Shown here: in pieces, positions 35,035 through 47,583 of the stretch
Numbering within the stretch: position 1 is the first letter of the stretch
Layout: each line of letters begins with the position of its first letter
Source of the DNA: Podospora comata
Taxonomy: Eukaryota; Ascomycota; Sordariomycetes; Sordariales; Podosporaceae
Length of the DNA stretch: 64,000 bases
NCBI GenBank assembly: GCA_017354895.1
Contig: CP071496.1
Span: forward strand, 1,860,001 to 1,924,000
Reading direction: 5' to 3'
Notes under the pieces: model-generated
Told to the model about the DNA's origin: nothing
Databases searched by the model: none
Seen by the model: only the letters and a program-made list of their open reading frames with translations
Position numbers and translations under genes: made by a program

Positions 35035-35651
35035 AAAGGAGGGATATATCTAGTTTTTTCAAGTGTAGCGTATGGATATCGCCCCTAGTTTCTCGAACTA
35101 TGAGAATGAGCTGCTCGGACGGCTGTTTTTTTTTTGGACTTCAGTCTGTGATTCAGCAAGATGTGCCAACCATGGAATACACACAGCTGCTCTTTTGGCT
35201 CCTCTAGAATCACTTCGAGAAAACCGCGGCGGCTCTCACGCCAACTCCATCTCATTCATTATTAACGGCCGGCAGGTGGGGGGTATCGAAGCAGCACACA
35301 CACATAACCGTCTCAGCTACCCGGTTCCCCTCCCTCCTTGCTTCAACAGCAAAAGTATAAAAACAACAAAAAAAGCAATTGGTATCTCGTTCGGCAATTC
35401 ATTACCGTTGGTTTCCCTTTCCCAAGCAACAAAAGCGCCCCGCAACACAAAAAAAAAGAAAAAAAAAAAAAAAAAAGAAAAAAAAGAAGAAAAGAAGAAA
35501 AGAAGAAGAAAAAAAAAAGGGACAACAGATTCAACCCCAACTCGACTCAATATCGCCAAGCTTCCCGCGCAACCAAAGCCATGGTCATTTTCGTATTTCG
35601 TTATGCCGTCGACTTCGTTCGTTTCGTTATGGAAGCGGGGGTGAGGGGCGC
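35035..35651. other. Convergent 3' flanks with purine tract
   Basis: Between the stops of the PhyH gene and the Ala/Pro-rich gene. It includes an A/G-only stretch at about 35449-35520 that creates meaningless Lys-rich ORFs. No gene was seen. Confidence 0.65.
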
Positions 35652-36601
35652 TTAGGCAGTAGTGGTGGTGGTAGCCGCAGCAGGAGCAGCAGCCGAGGCA
35701 GGAGTGGCCTCGACAGCCGGAGCAGCAGCCGCCTCCTCCTTCTTCTCCTCGACAGCCGGAGCGGGAGCGGGAGCGGGAGCAGGGGTCTCCACGGCGGGAG
35801 CAGGAGCCGGCTCAGCAGCGACTGGGGCCGGGGCAGGAGCGGGGGTCGGCTCGGTGGCAGCTGTCGGAGCAGCAGCCGCGGCGGTGGTCTCAGCAGCGGG
35901 GGCAGCTAAACCTTAATGTTAGCACATCTCAACTTTTGTTTTTCTTTCTACCGTCACAAAGATACGAACCAGCTGGGGCGGGAGCCTCCTCCTTCTTCTC
36001 CTCGGCAGCAGGGACCGCAGCAGCAGCAGCGGGAGCAGCTTCAGTAGCAGCTTCAGTAGCAGCTATCATTTGTTAGTTTTTTTTCCAAGGCTCCCCTGAC
36101 TTCCGAAACCAGACACAACTCACCAGCCGGAGTCTCAACAGGAGCAGCCGCAGGGGCCGTCTCGGTCTTGGTGGCCTCGGTGCCAGCAGTGGCAGCGGTA
36201 CCAGCGGCCGCGGCGGGAGCAGCAGTGCTGCTCTCACCAGTAGCAGCAGCCGGGGCCGCCGGGGCCGCCTCGTCCTTCTTGGCCTTCTCCGCGTCCTTCT
36301 TCGCCTTCTTCTCGGCCCGGCTCTTGAAGGCAGCCTTGAGCTTGCCCTTCAGGTTGTCGAGAGCGCCGAATGCTGTTTATGCGCCAAAAGCGGTTAGCTC
36401 ACGATATTTCTCTTTTCCAGCCGCTTCTCGCTTCTCGCTTCTCGCTTCTCTTGCCTTGTCCGACGCGACACATGGCTTCCGAGCATAGTCGCACACGAGG
36501 CAACGCCATCAAAATGGCCGAGGGGGACAGGCCGGGCCGTCGCGATGGATGATCGAGGAGATAAAGCCAATGTGATGGGGAAACTTACGGATTCCAGGCA
36601 T
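35652..36601 (-). CDS. Ala/Pro/Glu-rich low-complexity protein
   Basis: Exons 36601-36589, 36372-36124, 36062-35970 and 35905-35652 give 202 aa. The start exon encodes only MPGI plus one base. Residues 5-40 form a Lys-rich amphipathic helix (FGALDNLKGKLKAAFKSRAEKKAKKDAEKAKKDE). The rest is Ala/Pro with repeated VEEKKEE-type blocks and Thr patches. No known domain. The basic helix plus Ala-rich tail resembles small, heat-stable, unstructured fungal proteins, but I cannot name a family. The last intron has an unusual donor (GTTCGT). Each of the two middle exons is a multiple of three and starts and ends in phase 1. The strong use of GCT/GCC for Ala suggests high expression. Confidence 0.75.
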
Positions 36602-37653
36602 GATGGCGGTGGTTAATGAGTATCAGCTAACGATGTTGGTCCAGTTGTTGTTGAAGATGAAGGAAAGCTGCTGTGTTGTAGGAAAGCTGCTGCGTTGTCG
36701 CAAAGCTGGCTGGGGCGTTGTCGTGCTCGTGTGTGGAAGAGAGGAGAGAAGAAGAAGAAGAAGAAGAGGAAGAAGAAGCAGTGGAACAGAAAAACTTCTG
36801 TGGTCGCAGCAAGCTGGGAGGAGAGGAAGAGAAGGAAAGAAGGAAGAAAAGGGGAAAAAGGCGGCTGGAGAGTAATGTCAAGGTTTATTATGTGAGGCGG
36901 GTGTGACCCTTAAAAAAGCGGATCATCGTGGCCCGCGCCGCCGCGCCTCATCAGACAACCACAACCACCACCACACATATAACAACAATAGGATACCCCC
37001 CGTCAACAAGGCCGTCAGGTTCTATCAAGTTCCGGACCTGCTTTGGTATGTCTCCCTACTAGGACCTTGAAACATCACCCGGGTCTGTGGCACCGACCCC
37101 CCAATGCACCTATCTGATGAAGGCAGGGCGCGGGGACAAGTTTGACAGCCAATTCACAGCTCCGGGTTCTCTCTGTTCAGTGGTACACATGCCACAATCT
37201 GAGACAGGCCAAAAGCTTCCACCACATCTGTGAAAGAGGAAAATCCACTTTCCCCGCAATCGGGCAGACATGGGTTCCCATGGATGGCCTGTCTCTCTCT
37301 TTTTTTTTCTCTCTCTTTCTCTTTCTCACACACACACTGATATTCTTTGTTGAACAGGAGGGTCACGACACCCAGGTGGACAATGATGCAAAATGTGGTT
37401 TGTCAGAGGGAAGGCTTCAACGTTCATTAGCATGCAGATTACAACCACAAAATCCCTGGTGACGGAATCACAAAAAGGTACCAAAAAAGGCCTAAGCGAA
37501 ATGTCAAAATGCATCCCACGAAAGTACGAAGCCTTGCCTTTGGATGCTACGGGCTAGCGACGATCTCGATGCAACTGCAACTTCAACGGGCGCAGGTGAT
37601 ATTAGATTGCCAAATATTAGGATGACGGGCGGTTAACATGATATTCACTTTCT

Positions 37654-37701
<48 letters not shown>

Positions 37702-39388
37702 CAAGCATGAATAGCAGCACCCTTCGGGGTCCTGATGCTGCAGAAGGGGTCCAGCTTCCACCGGTGGTCCAGACCGCTGATATTCTGAAACGGGGCAAAG
37801 CTGCCAAAGCCAAGTTCCAGTGTGAGGGATAAGCATAACCCCCCTTGTCCGCCCCCACCTTGGGGTGGTTTGGGGCGATGGGATTGGTTGGGTTGTGGTG
37901 TTTCGAGTTTAATTGATTGCCGCCCATGTTCGTGTTGGGACGCGTTTTTCTTTGACAATATTTTGTTTGAGGAGGAGAAGGCACCGCACCGCCTTGACAT
38001 CAAGTCATAGCTCTCTGTCGTGTTCAGAACTGCAGCTGTCACGCAACCTGCATACGTCAGTCAGTTCACTTTCTAGGACTCAATGAAGTTTGCTGCTACA
38101 GGTACAGAAAGGAGGGAGGCAGTGACAGATCCCAAACACGAGGAGAGAGACTACTGGTATTCTCTTCAGCTCTCAGTCACCCTTCTGACTGTCAGGTCAA
38201 ATACGTGTCTGCTGGGTATCATAGACTCCCTTCCCTTGATGAATTGCCCCTTCACCGTCTTACTCTCCGCCCAAGAATACCTGATTATGGATTATGCTAG
38301 CAACATGACACAACTCGTTGCATCCTTCCAAGCCTACAACAATACAATGAATCACGCCCCCCCCTCAGGGGCAAACAAACAGGCACTCACCACCTCCCAG
38401 CAGCTTGGAAATGACTCTGCAAAGAGTCTACCTCTCTTTGCCATTCACGTTTCAACTAATAAACCAACCACCACAGAAAGAAAACTCATCCCCGAACAAA
38501 ACAAAAAAGAAAAAAAAAAAAAACTAGATGCCGCCCGGTTCGGGGAGGAGCCGACAGAGTTGACAAAGATGGATGAATCCAGAGCCAAGGCCGTGGAGAT
38601 GGAGATGGGAGAAGGCGGAAAATATCGAATGTCCAGGCCGCTGCCAGCCGAAAAATAATCGGGGTTTTGCCCGCTGTCTTGCGGTGCCCTGATGATGAGG
38701 AGGGAAGGAGCTGAGAGGTACCAAAGACGGTATGTTGGGATGTGAAAGTTTCAGAGGGGAAAAAACAATGGGTAGGGAGAGCATACGACTTCAGAGACGT
38801 GATATGGTTAAGGTCCTAGTGGAAAAGAAAACATTTGGGAAATAGGGATTACTGAACGAGCATCAGCAGCCGTAACCAACAGTCTCACCTTCCACACCAT
38901 AAAGTTGTCATCTAAGAGCCCAAGTGTCTACACTCCATCCGCAGTTTTATCTTCCGACAATTTTCACTAACCCCAGATTGTTGGACAAGGCACGGCCACA
39001 TAGGTAGGTAATAGGTTTATGGTTTTAATCAGCTAATATATATGAATGGTATCATCAGACTTTTGAATCGGGCAAAAGCAACAGCCTCAATCCAATTTCA
39101 TCCTTCCCAACTCCTCCCCCCCTTCTTTATTGTGACCCATCCTCGAAACAGACACACACACACACACAAAAGAAAAAACGCCTCGCTTCCCGCTCCCCTC
39201 CTCTAAAGCCAGGACTATTCCAAACGTTGTTCTTCTACCCTCCAAGTGTGGCAGCAGGTCTCATGATTCAGGTCACCCAACAAACAACATCGTTCTTCAG
39301 AGCACACCCCTTATCGCACCAGTCGTAACCTTTCTCAATCCCAGACAAAGTACCCACTCCCCCTTCTACTCTTCGCAGTAGTGACCCC
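36602..39388. other. Intergenic, upstream of the Ala/Pro-rich gene
   Basis: About 2.8 kb up to the phytochrome stop codon. A GAA-rich run lies near 36748-36778, a pyrimidine tract at 37293-37325, and a CT/TA compound repeat at 37649-37702. ORFs here (up to 191 codons) have no domain signature. Confidence 0.55.
37649..37702. repeat. Compound (CT)n(TA)n microsatellite
   Basis: About 35 bp of CT repeats run directly into about 18 bp of TA repeats. Confidence 0.9.
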
Positions 39389-42300
39389 CTAATTCACCAT
39401 CGCCTCCTGCTGCCCACTCCTCGCAGCAAACCAGCCCCCCCTCTCCCACTCTCCCGGCACATACAACGCCCTCTCCCTCACCCCATCATCCACAATCCCC
39501 TTCAACAGCTCCTCCAACCTCTTGAAGTCGATGGGCTTCAGAATCCACCCGTCAAATCCCGCATCAACATACGTGTCCTTTTCCCTCTCCACCAAGCTCG
39601 CCGAGACCGCAATGATTGGTATTCTCCCATGGTTCTGCGCAATGGCGGACAGTTCAGGGCCCTGGGGGCGGCTGCTCGATGTCTCGAATGTCCTGATCAT
39701 CTTGGTGCTAGTAAGGCCGTCCACGATGGGCATCTACTCGTTATTAGCAAAGGGTTGCGACCAAGGCAAGACGAGAGAGAGAAATATACCTGCATATCCA
39801 TGAGCACTACATCATAGCCCCTAGGTTTCTCCACATACATTGTCGCGCAATCTTCGCCGTTCAGCGCATGGGAAACCTTGTGCCCAGCCTTTTCCAACCG
39901 CTTCCTCAAAACCTTGAGGTTGATCGGATCGTCCTCGGCAACGAGGACTTCCAAGCCTGGCGTGGCAACAACCTCGCCCGCACTCGTCGAGGCGGCAACC
40001 TCCCGGGTGTCCTCTCGAACGTCAGGGGTGGGCGGTATTTCAAAGAGGATACCCGACGTCTCGCTCTGCTGAGGCAGCGATGGCTTGTCGTGGTACTCGT
40101 CTGGTATGCGTACAGGTTTCAGCGGGGTCCTGGAGTCGTTGATGAACCGCACTCCCGGTGGGCTTTTGTGAGAGGCAGGGGGTTCGGTGAGAGGTTGTGA
40201 CTGCTGTTTGATGTTGGTGGGAGAAGAGCCTGACCGAGTAGGTTCAGATGGCCTGACCCGCCCTGTAGGGCTCAGAGAGCGTGTTGCATGGCCGTCTTTG
40301 GTACCTGGTGCTGGTGGATTGTAATATGCGCCTCGGGAGCTCCGTCGTTGTTTGGCTAATTCAGGGTCCAACTCGCCCCAGGTGATGGGTGTTTGGATAG
40401 CATCGATTAACCGTTCGGCGTCGCTCATCCCACTCTTGGCACTGCTCTTGCTGGCTATGCTACGGTGGCTGTGCGTGCTTTTGGAGTCATCAAAGCTTTT
40501 CTTTGCTGATATCGACTGGTTGGTATGGGTGGATCCGCCGCTTCCCCTGTTGACGACGATGACCTCTCCGTCGGTGGGTCGAGGTGTGGACGCTGCCGCG
40601 ACGGATCCAGTTCTGGAAGTCTCTGACAGGGCACCCGAGGCTGTCGCTGTCCCGTCTGCTGAGGCGGCATCCTCGGGAAGCTCAAACGGCAACTGCATAA
40701 CAAAGCGAGATCCTTTGCCCGGCTCAGATTTGAGTCGAAGTTGGCCGTCCATGTTTCGCAAGATACGCGCCACTACTGCCAGCCCCAACCCAAGAGTTCT
40801 GTCCTTTTCCGGCTTTTCCTTGTCGCGGGCGTCCTCGAGCGGACTGAACATATCGTCACCCTCATCCGTAGAGACTTGTTCGAGATCTCTAAACAAGGCA
40901 TCGAGCTGGGTATTGCTCATACCCGAACCCGTGTCCTGCACCACGATCTCGACCCGAACTCGACGCTCAAGGAGTTCGGCCAAGTACAGCTCGACCCTGA
41001 CATGACCGGCCGATGTGTGCTGCACGGCATTCGCTGTCACGTTGGCAACTGCCTGTCGGACGCGACGTTGGTCCCCATACACGAACTTTGGAAGCCCGGG
41101 ATGCTCGATGAACTCGTATTCGATGCCCTTCCGCCTGGCGTCGTTTTTGAAGGGCTCCGTCCCTTCCCGGACGCAGGCTGGCAGGTCAAAAATCTCGTCC
41201 TTGACGAGCTCCTGGCCCTCCTCGGTTTTGGTGAGATCCAGCAGGTCATTGATGACATAAATCAACGACTTTGACGCCGAGTGGGAACGTGACAGATTGT
41301 CTCTGGTTTCCTGATCCAGGGAGCCTTCCAGCGCGATCTCGAGGTAGTTAATGATGGCATTGAGCGGCGTGCGCACTTCGTGGGCCGAGTTTGCCAGCAA
41401 GAGTCTTGTGAGCCGGCTGCTCTGCAGCGCCGCCTCCTTCTGCCGCCAGACCTCGATGAACTTGCCGTAGACCAAGCACAGCACTGCGGCCGTCTCGACC
41501 TGTTCCTCAGACCAGTCTCGGCTCTTGCCCACCACGGTCTCGTTCCACACCTTGAAACTCGTCCGCGGCTGGAGGTAGGCCTCTGTCCCTTCTTTAAAGG
41601 TTTTCTCGTACGGATTTCCCGCCCACTTGACTTCCTTGACCTGGCCCCTGCGGAAGAAAACGATGAAATCATTGCCGCCGACGCTCAAGGGGACGTATAG
41701 CAGGCCAGCGATGACCTGAAACCCGGGCGGGTAATGCAAATCGGGAAAGTCAACCTTGACGTCTTGCGTGGTGAGGACGGAGGTGAATTTCCGAAGCCGG
41801 AGATACTCGAGCATTGCCAGGGCCTCCTGAGAATGCTCAACCTTTCCTAGAATCTTGGTCTCTTCTCGAATAGAAAGCATTCCAAAATCGGCATCGAAGA
41901 GCTTGAGCAAGTCGTCGGAGGAGGCAATGATGTAGCCCGACGGGTTGTGTTCGGTGGGCACCGTGTTGATCAGTTTGCGAGCTTGCAGACGCGATGCGTA
42001 GGAGAGGCGTTCAATGTTGCGCGAAACTGTGTCGCCGACCAGCCGGCACATCTTCCTGATGGGAAACGAGACTCGCATGCCCTTGGGGCCATACGAGTGG
42101 CAGGCAATCAGCCCCCACAGGCCGCCAAAGGCATTAATCGATATCGACATGGAGGAGCGAACAGCCATGTTGGCGAGGTATTTGAGATGAATTGGTGACA
42201 TGGCCCGGAGATAAGAATGGGTCATGTCCAGGGGCACTTCGAGGTCCTCTGTCGACCGGCACACAATTCTGGCCGTTTCGAGGTCTCGATCATAGAGAAG

Positions 42301-43998
42301 GCGAACTTTGTTGAGCTTGTACAGTTCACGCGCCTGTTTCGGAATGTCAGAGGCAGGAAAATGCAGCCCCTTGTACAGATCCCTGGTGAGTGCTGGGTCG
42401 ACAAGCTCCGTGACCACCTTGCCGTTAAACATGGAATCGAACTGGTAAATCATGACGCGATGAAAACCTGTCAACTCTTTGACGATGCCCACCAGAATTT
42501 TCAGAAAGATCTCTAGGTTTGGCGCGTTGGCGAGCTGTTCCTGCACTTGGCTCATAATGTCGAAGACCTGCATGGCGCCGGCCTCTCCCCTACGCTTTCG
42601 CGCGCTCCTCAACACCCGCAACGGTTTGCTCAGAATCTCGGTGGACTCGGTGAGCTCTTCCAAGGTCGGGTTCGACTGCAATGTATCCTCTGGCAGATTA
42701 AGCGTGTCTTCATCAACAGGGCGTAATGGATTTTGAAGGTCATTGTCCAACTCAAATTCGCACACGATGAGATTGGGATGTGCCGGGTTAGTGTGAATGG
42801 CACACCACAGCTTGACAGACTTGTCATGATTTGGCGGGCGGAGAGACAGACTGAAGACCTCGGGACCGTTGGTTGCTGGATCTGCATCCTCGTCTCTAAT
42901 GAAGTCGACATGGTCCAGCAGATTATCGGCCTGCTCGTCGCTGAGGATATCCAGAAAATCGCCGAGTGCGAACAGCTCCTGGGGTCGGTACCCAATGATT
43001 TTTTGTGAGTTTTCACTGACGTGCCGTACTTGCAACCGGCCCTCGGCGTCTTCACGCAGGGTCAGAAGCATGCCAAACCCTTGGACCGCGCCAGGGGTAT
43101 GAATGGGCTCATCCTCGCACCGCTGCAGCTTCCCGTCCCGCCCCGTGATGACGGCGTGTCCCTCGTCCATCATGACATGCGTGAAGCGAGTTGTGTAGAG
43201 CGAGTCGGGAATCGACGGGGCGATGGAGGATTTGCGTTCTGATAGGGTTTCCTCGACGCGACTCGGTGTTTCGGTTACGGCCTGCTCCTCGTCGGATGAA
43301 TCGACCAGAGAGAGCGGCATGGGATTGCCGTATCTTTCTGCGTCCGCTTGAATGCTGGAGAGCGACCCTGACACAGTCTGTTGTCGACGCTCTCGCGCAG
43401 TGGGAGCGGGCGGCGACCACGGAGCGGCTGCCGGAGTCACAGGCAGCGAAGCCGCAACTGCAGACCGGCCCTGTGCAAATGGAGTACGCTCCGAATGTAG
43501 CTCCAGTTGTTTCCCATTGCCGAAACCTGGGGTCGGAGGGATTGGCGTGTGTCCTGGCTCTGAAAGCGACATCTTCCGTCGCGGTTCCTGCTCGCTCGAC
43601 TTTCTCCCCATCGGCCCAGGCTCCCCAACACTGATGACGGATCGGATGGGAAAGACGCGATCTGTGGGATCCTGAGCGGTCCCCTGGCCGAGCTGGCGAT
43701 CTTCAGACGCACTCCATGATGACACAGCGGTCGACATGGCCGTTGGCGACTGCGTAGCCTCACTTGGGATGGAAGTGCCTGTGTCAACATGGGTGGTTCC
43801 AGTTGTCGATGATTCGGTGCATACCTCCTCTTTGTCGCCCACGTCGGTGGCGATTCTGTCAAGTGTCGGTTTCCCATCCTCTGGGGCACCTCCTTTTGGA
43901 TCCATGCCGGGAAAGACGTCGTCGCGAGACCTAGTAGCCTCGTCGTTAGGACCAGCTTCCGCGGCAGACCGAGTTATACAATCATTCCCCTCGGGCAT
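39389..43998 (-). CDS. Fungal phytochrome, hybrid histidine kinase
   Basis: Exons 43998-39790 and 39733-39389 give 1517 aa. A red/far-red sensor of the FphA/PHY type with a bilin chromophore. Residues 1-265 are a disordered Ser/Thr/Pro extension. The PAS domain (about 270-465) holds the bilin Cys, C294 (LQRCEDEPIHTPGAVQGFG). The GAF domain (about 475-665) has PASDIP at 548-553 and 'MSPIHLKYLANM'. The PHY domain (about 680-858) has the tongue motifs WAG (792-794) and PRTSF (811-815). The kinase has H873 in the H-box (SAHEVRTPLN), an N-box (VANVTANAVQHT) and G-boxes (DTGSGM, LGLGLAV). The receiver (about 1345-1470) has acidic residues AEDD, phospho-acceptor D1401 (VVLMDMQMP) and a conserved Lys (LKPID). 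All key residues are present. Likely a light and temperature regulator of development that signals to the HOG pathway, as for relatives. Confidence 0.96.
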
Positions 43999-45180
43999 CA
44001 AGACACCACGGCTCGATCAATTATACCGTCGCCAAAAAATATTTGTCAGATTCCTTCTAGCTGTGTGGCCTGTCGAGCGAGACCGGAGTGTGTTTTGTCG
44101 TGTAGTTGTGTTGTGCGGGATGGCAGCTTTGACCGAGGGACCTACGAAGCGAAGCACCTTGGCCCTCCAATTCACGAGACGTAATTAAGAGGGTCCAGCA
44201 ACGGGGGATGGGATTGTGACAAAATGGATGTCAAAACCTGATCACAGGGCGGGCAGGTGAGCAGAGGCGGGTCGCATACCGGGTCAGGGTGGTGTGGTTG
44301 ATCTTGGCCCCTGGCTTTGCAGATCTTTGGGCGAGTGGCGGGGCAAAAGAGAGCACAGTACGTAAGTGTAGGTTTTCTGATCGTTCCAAGGTCGGTTTGC
44401 AGCCAGTTGAGCCACTGTCGGATGTTGATCAGGTCGGCTGTGGGAGGAGGGAATATAGGACGGTGGGATGGTAACAGGAGGACTAGGGGAACAGAGGGGA
44501 CAAAATGGTCGTTTGTTGTCAATCGCCAGGTTCGTTGCGGTGCCGCGGGCGGTGCGATTCACGTGTCGATGTGGTGCCACAAGTGCAAAAGACCGATGGA
44601 GACGGTCGAGGTGTCGGCCTGGTCTGAAGCTAGAACCTAGAACTCTAGTGACAAGTGTAGAGGGGGCACCCGCCGGGAAAGCGCCTCCCGCTCAAGTGTG
44701 TGTCCCAGGGAGCTGGATGTGGGAGAGAGGAGTGTTTGACGACGGGAGAGAGGGGACTGGGGACTTGGTCGACACGCTGGGTGGCAAGTAAGCGCAAAAA
44801 GAACAGATGAATGAGGACCCCCGAGAGGCGGATGTTTTTCCGAGGACTTTTCCCCTCTCTCTGTCCGATCAAATGGAATAGTCTCCGCCAAGGCGTTCCA
44901 AGAGCCCGCAGAAGTGCCTAGCTGATGATGGATAGTGGTCCATGGCCCATGGGTGAGCATCGCACCTCGTGCGGTTAAAACGGCGTTGCTTCCTGCATCG
45001 TATCATAGCGCAGCTAGGTAAGGTTTTTGGAGTAGGGAAGGTACCTGCCGAGACATCCCATCCCAGCCCAGATCTACCCCCCAATTTCTTACATACAGCT
45101 GTGAAGCTGTTGGCTTCAACAAAACCTTGGAGGCTCCCGCTGTGCTCCCAATCGCCCAATTCAGGTTTCCGGAAGAAACA

Positions 45181-45207
45181 AGCGGGGCCCGTTTCAACGG
45201 CCCCGCT
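45181..45207. repeat. Strong inverted repeat / hairpin
   Basis: AGCGGGGCC at 45181-45189 is exactly complementary to GGCCCCGCT at 45199-45207, with a 9-base loop. An alternative pairing extends the stem through CGTT/AACG with one bulged C. It may act in RNA or be a chance palindrome. Confidence 0.55.
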
Positions 45208-46496
45208 GAAGATCGGCTCCACAGTCCGATCCAGAACTCCTGCAGGAAACCGTTTGCTCGGTGGTGTCTGATTCCATAAATATCAAATAGTAAACCCCAG
45301 CCCCGAGACCCTGAGAAGGTTGCCCCGAAACCTCAATACATTCCTCCCTCTCTCTATCCTCATCCCTCTAAGGATTTATTACCTGACATTGACGTCATTT
45401 TCTAGCACACAGAACCGAGACGCATGACGTAGCATGGCTGCTCGCCCTTCAGCCAATCACAAGGGATTTGGACAAGATGCTCCGGGCTACACAGGGATGG
45501 CTGGTTGAGGCTATTGGGAGGTGATGAGGGGCACATGGAGGGGCAGAGAGAAGCAATTCTTCAATGGTGTCTCGGGCATAACGGATTATCCCGTTCGTCT
45601 GAACCTGACAAGGATTTTTCTTTCTGCAACGAGGCCTCTCGATGGGCCTCACTTGCAGCTCCAAACGTAATCTCGACCCCGGAGCTAAGCTGAGCACGGC
45701 CAAGCGGCGATGGTTAGATCTGGCATTAACAGCCCAAGATCTGTCAAGACAGGGGCTTGATCGGACACCAATTTCTTTGTCAGATGCAGCCTCTATTCTT
45801 GGCAGATAATGTCTTCGATGGGAACAAGGACTCTAACAGTAGCATTCATCTCAAACTTGGCCATATATCGAGACAATGCCCTTTGTGACATGTGAACAAC
45901 AGCCCCGGGGCCTCTGCCATCCGATCTCTTCTTTGATCTCCAACGGAGTATATACGCCGCGCCGCGGCACTCTCTCTGCGACTCGATCCTTACTACACAT
46001 CACTGGATTGACAGGCATTATCTCATTCCATCATGTAATCCCCTAATTTCCAATATCTGAGCTCACGTCTTGGCTTCGAAGCCTTACGTACCCTCTTCTT
46101 CAAACCCATGCATTAACTTCAAGGTCTTACATGAAGAGCCTGTCATGTCAATGTCAAGCCGAGCACTGCTAACCAGTTACTGACCAAGGTCAGGCATCTT
46201 CCAGGAACACCACACCGATATCAAACCGATCACCATCGTCCGTGCCGATACCGAACTCCGAAAGAACTTCTCCGAATATCTAACCGTGATGCTTGACACG
46301 ACATACATCCCAGGATGATAACAAGTTTATATGAATCTCGCTAACACAACAGACCTCTCCCGCCTCCGCGGATCCGCGATTTCGAGGGAACCCCGTTTCC
46401 AGCCTCTTTATCGAGAGGTCGATACAATACTAACATTCAGATCTACCCAACTCAAGGACAACTAACCCATAGGTATCTAACTTACAGAGCATCCAG

Positions 46497-46629
46497 GTAA
46501 GTCATTCCCCCCCGCCTTCAAGCCACTAACAAAATAGCAGGAAAAACAAGCAGCAGCATCCTCTTGAGTAGAGCACTTAGTCTTCAGGTAAGTCCCCCCT
46601 CCCCCATTTTACTACTAACAAAAACACAG
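46497..46629 (+). other. Two near-identical mini-intron candidates flanking a 47-nt exon
   Basis: Candidate introns at 46497-46540 (44 nt) and 46588-46629 (42 nt). Both begin GTAAGTC, continue with a C-rich stretch, have ACTAACAAAA as branch site, end in CAG and are followed by GAAA. The 47-nt segment between them reads openly in one frame. No family similarity was recognised. Confidence is for a real spliced transcript. Confidence 0.4.
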
Positions 46630-47583
46630 GAAATACCTTCAACCCATCAGGGTTCAAAATGAAAGTTTTTTTCGCTTTTTTTCTTTCAAAACTATCTTTC
46701 CCTCGCTGCCGTGAAATCCAAAAATAATATTTCCATGTTTGAAACACGTCTCCAAAGTTGTTAAAGCAATAACCTATAAAACTACCCGAGGATAAACTCT
46801 TTCCTCAACAACCTACCCTTCCCGATACCCACGATGAGAGTCCGGCAACATCCTGTTTACACGCGGTTTGTATCAGCGTAAGCCAAACCACCTACTATCC
46901 CATGCCAAAAGTCTTCCAGAATGCTGTGCACAATAACTTGGAGTCTGCCAAAAGTGCTCGAAACGAGGGTGCCGAAAAGAAAGAGTCGAAAAAGGGCGTT
47001 AAGAACACGTAATACATCCAATATATATACATCTATATCGATATCAACAGACCTCGGAAGTTCGTCGAGAGGGCTCTCAAGACACCTACCTACCTACCTA
47101 CCTACCTACCCTGGTCAGAAGCTATCTTTCACAAACCTCCCAAGGGCACCCAGGACCTTGCGATACAAGTCTCTACCGAGTACTATCTTCAATTCACAAT
47201 GTAGCCCCCCCCCGCCCTACATCATACACAAAGCGGAGGGATGTAAAAAGAGAGCTGAAAAAAGATGTACCTATTCAGACAAAGACCGCTTGGCAAGATA
47301 TTTGTGCTTCCAAAAGCCATTGGTTGAGTCATGTCTGGAAGTAATACACTTCACGCAAGAGATGTCGAGGTATGAGCAAGAGTTATGAAGAGAATCACGA
47401 CGACAAGGGCCCTGCAAGTGAAGCTCTTCGCGCACATACAGATGTGATTGCCAACTAGATACCTACAATGAACCACTTGTCAAGTCAACACACCCATCAC
47501 GTAACTTATTTCAGCAAAATAAAAATAAACGATTCACTCTTCAACGTCAATATCACCAGCAATATATATTTACATGCCTTCCC

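Larger units (their letters stand above)
43999..47583. other. 3.6-kb intergenic region with intron-like signals
   Basis: Upstream of the phytochrome gene and downstream of the reductase gene. A strong hairpin lies at 45181-45207. A cluster of branch-site and splice-site matches on the plus strand runs from about 46180 to 46630, and a short CCTA run lies at 47085-47110. No protein-coding gene is supported. A spliced non-coding or very short-exon gene is possible. Confidence 0.5.

Noticed and set aside
35317-35655. Lys- and Phe-rich ORFs near the purine tract
   Set aside because: They are low-complexity frames from an A/G run with no codon bias.
46921-47388. 155-codon ORF next to the mini-intron region
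   Set aside because: Part of it is a CCTA repeat and it shows no domain or codon-use pattern.
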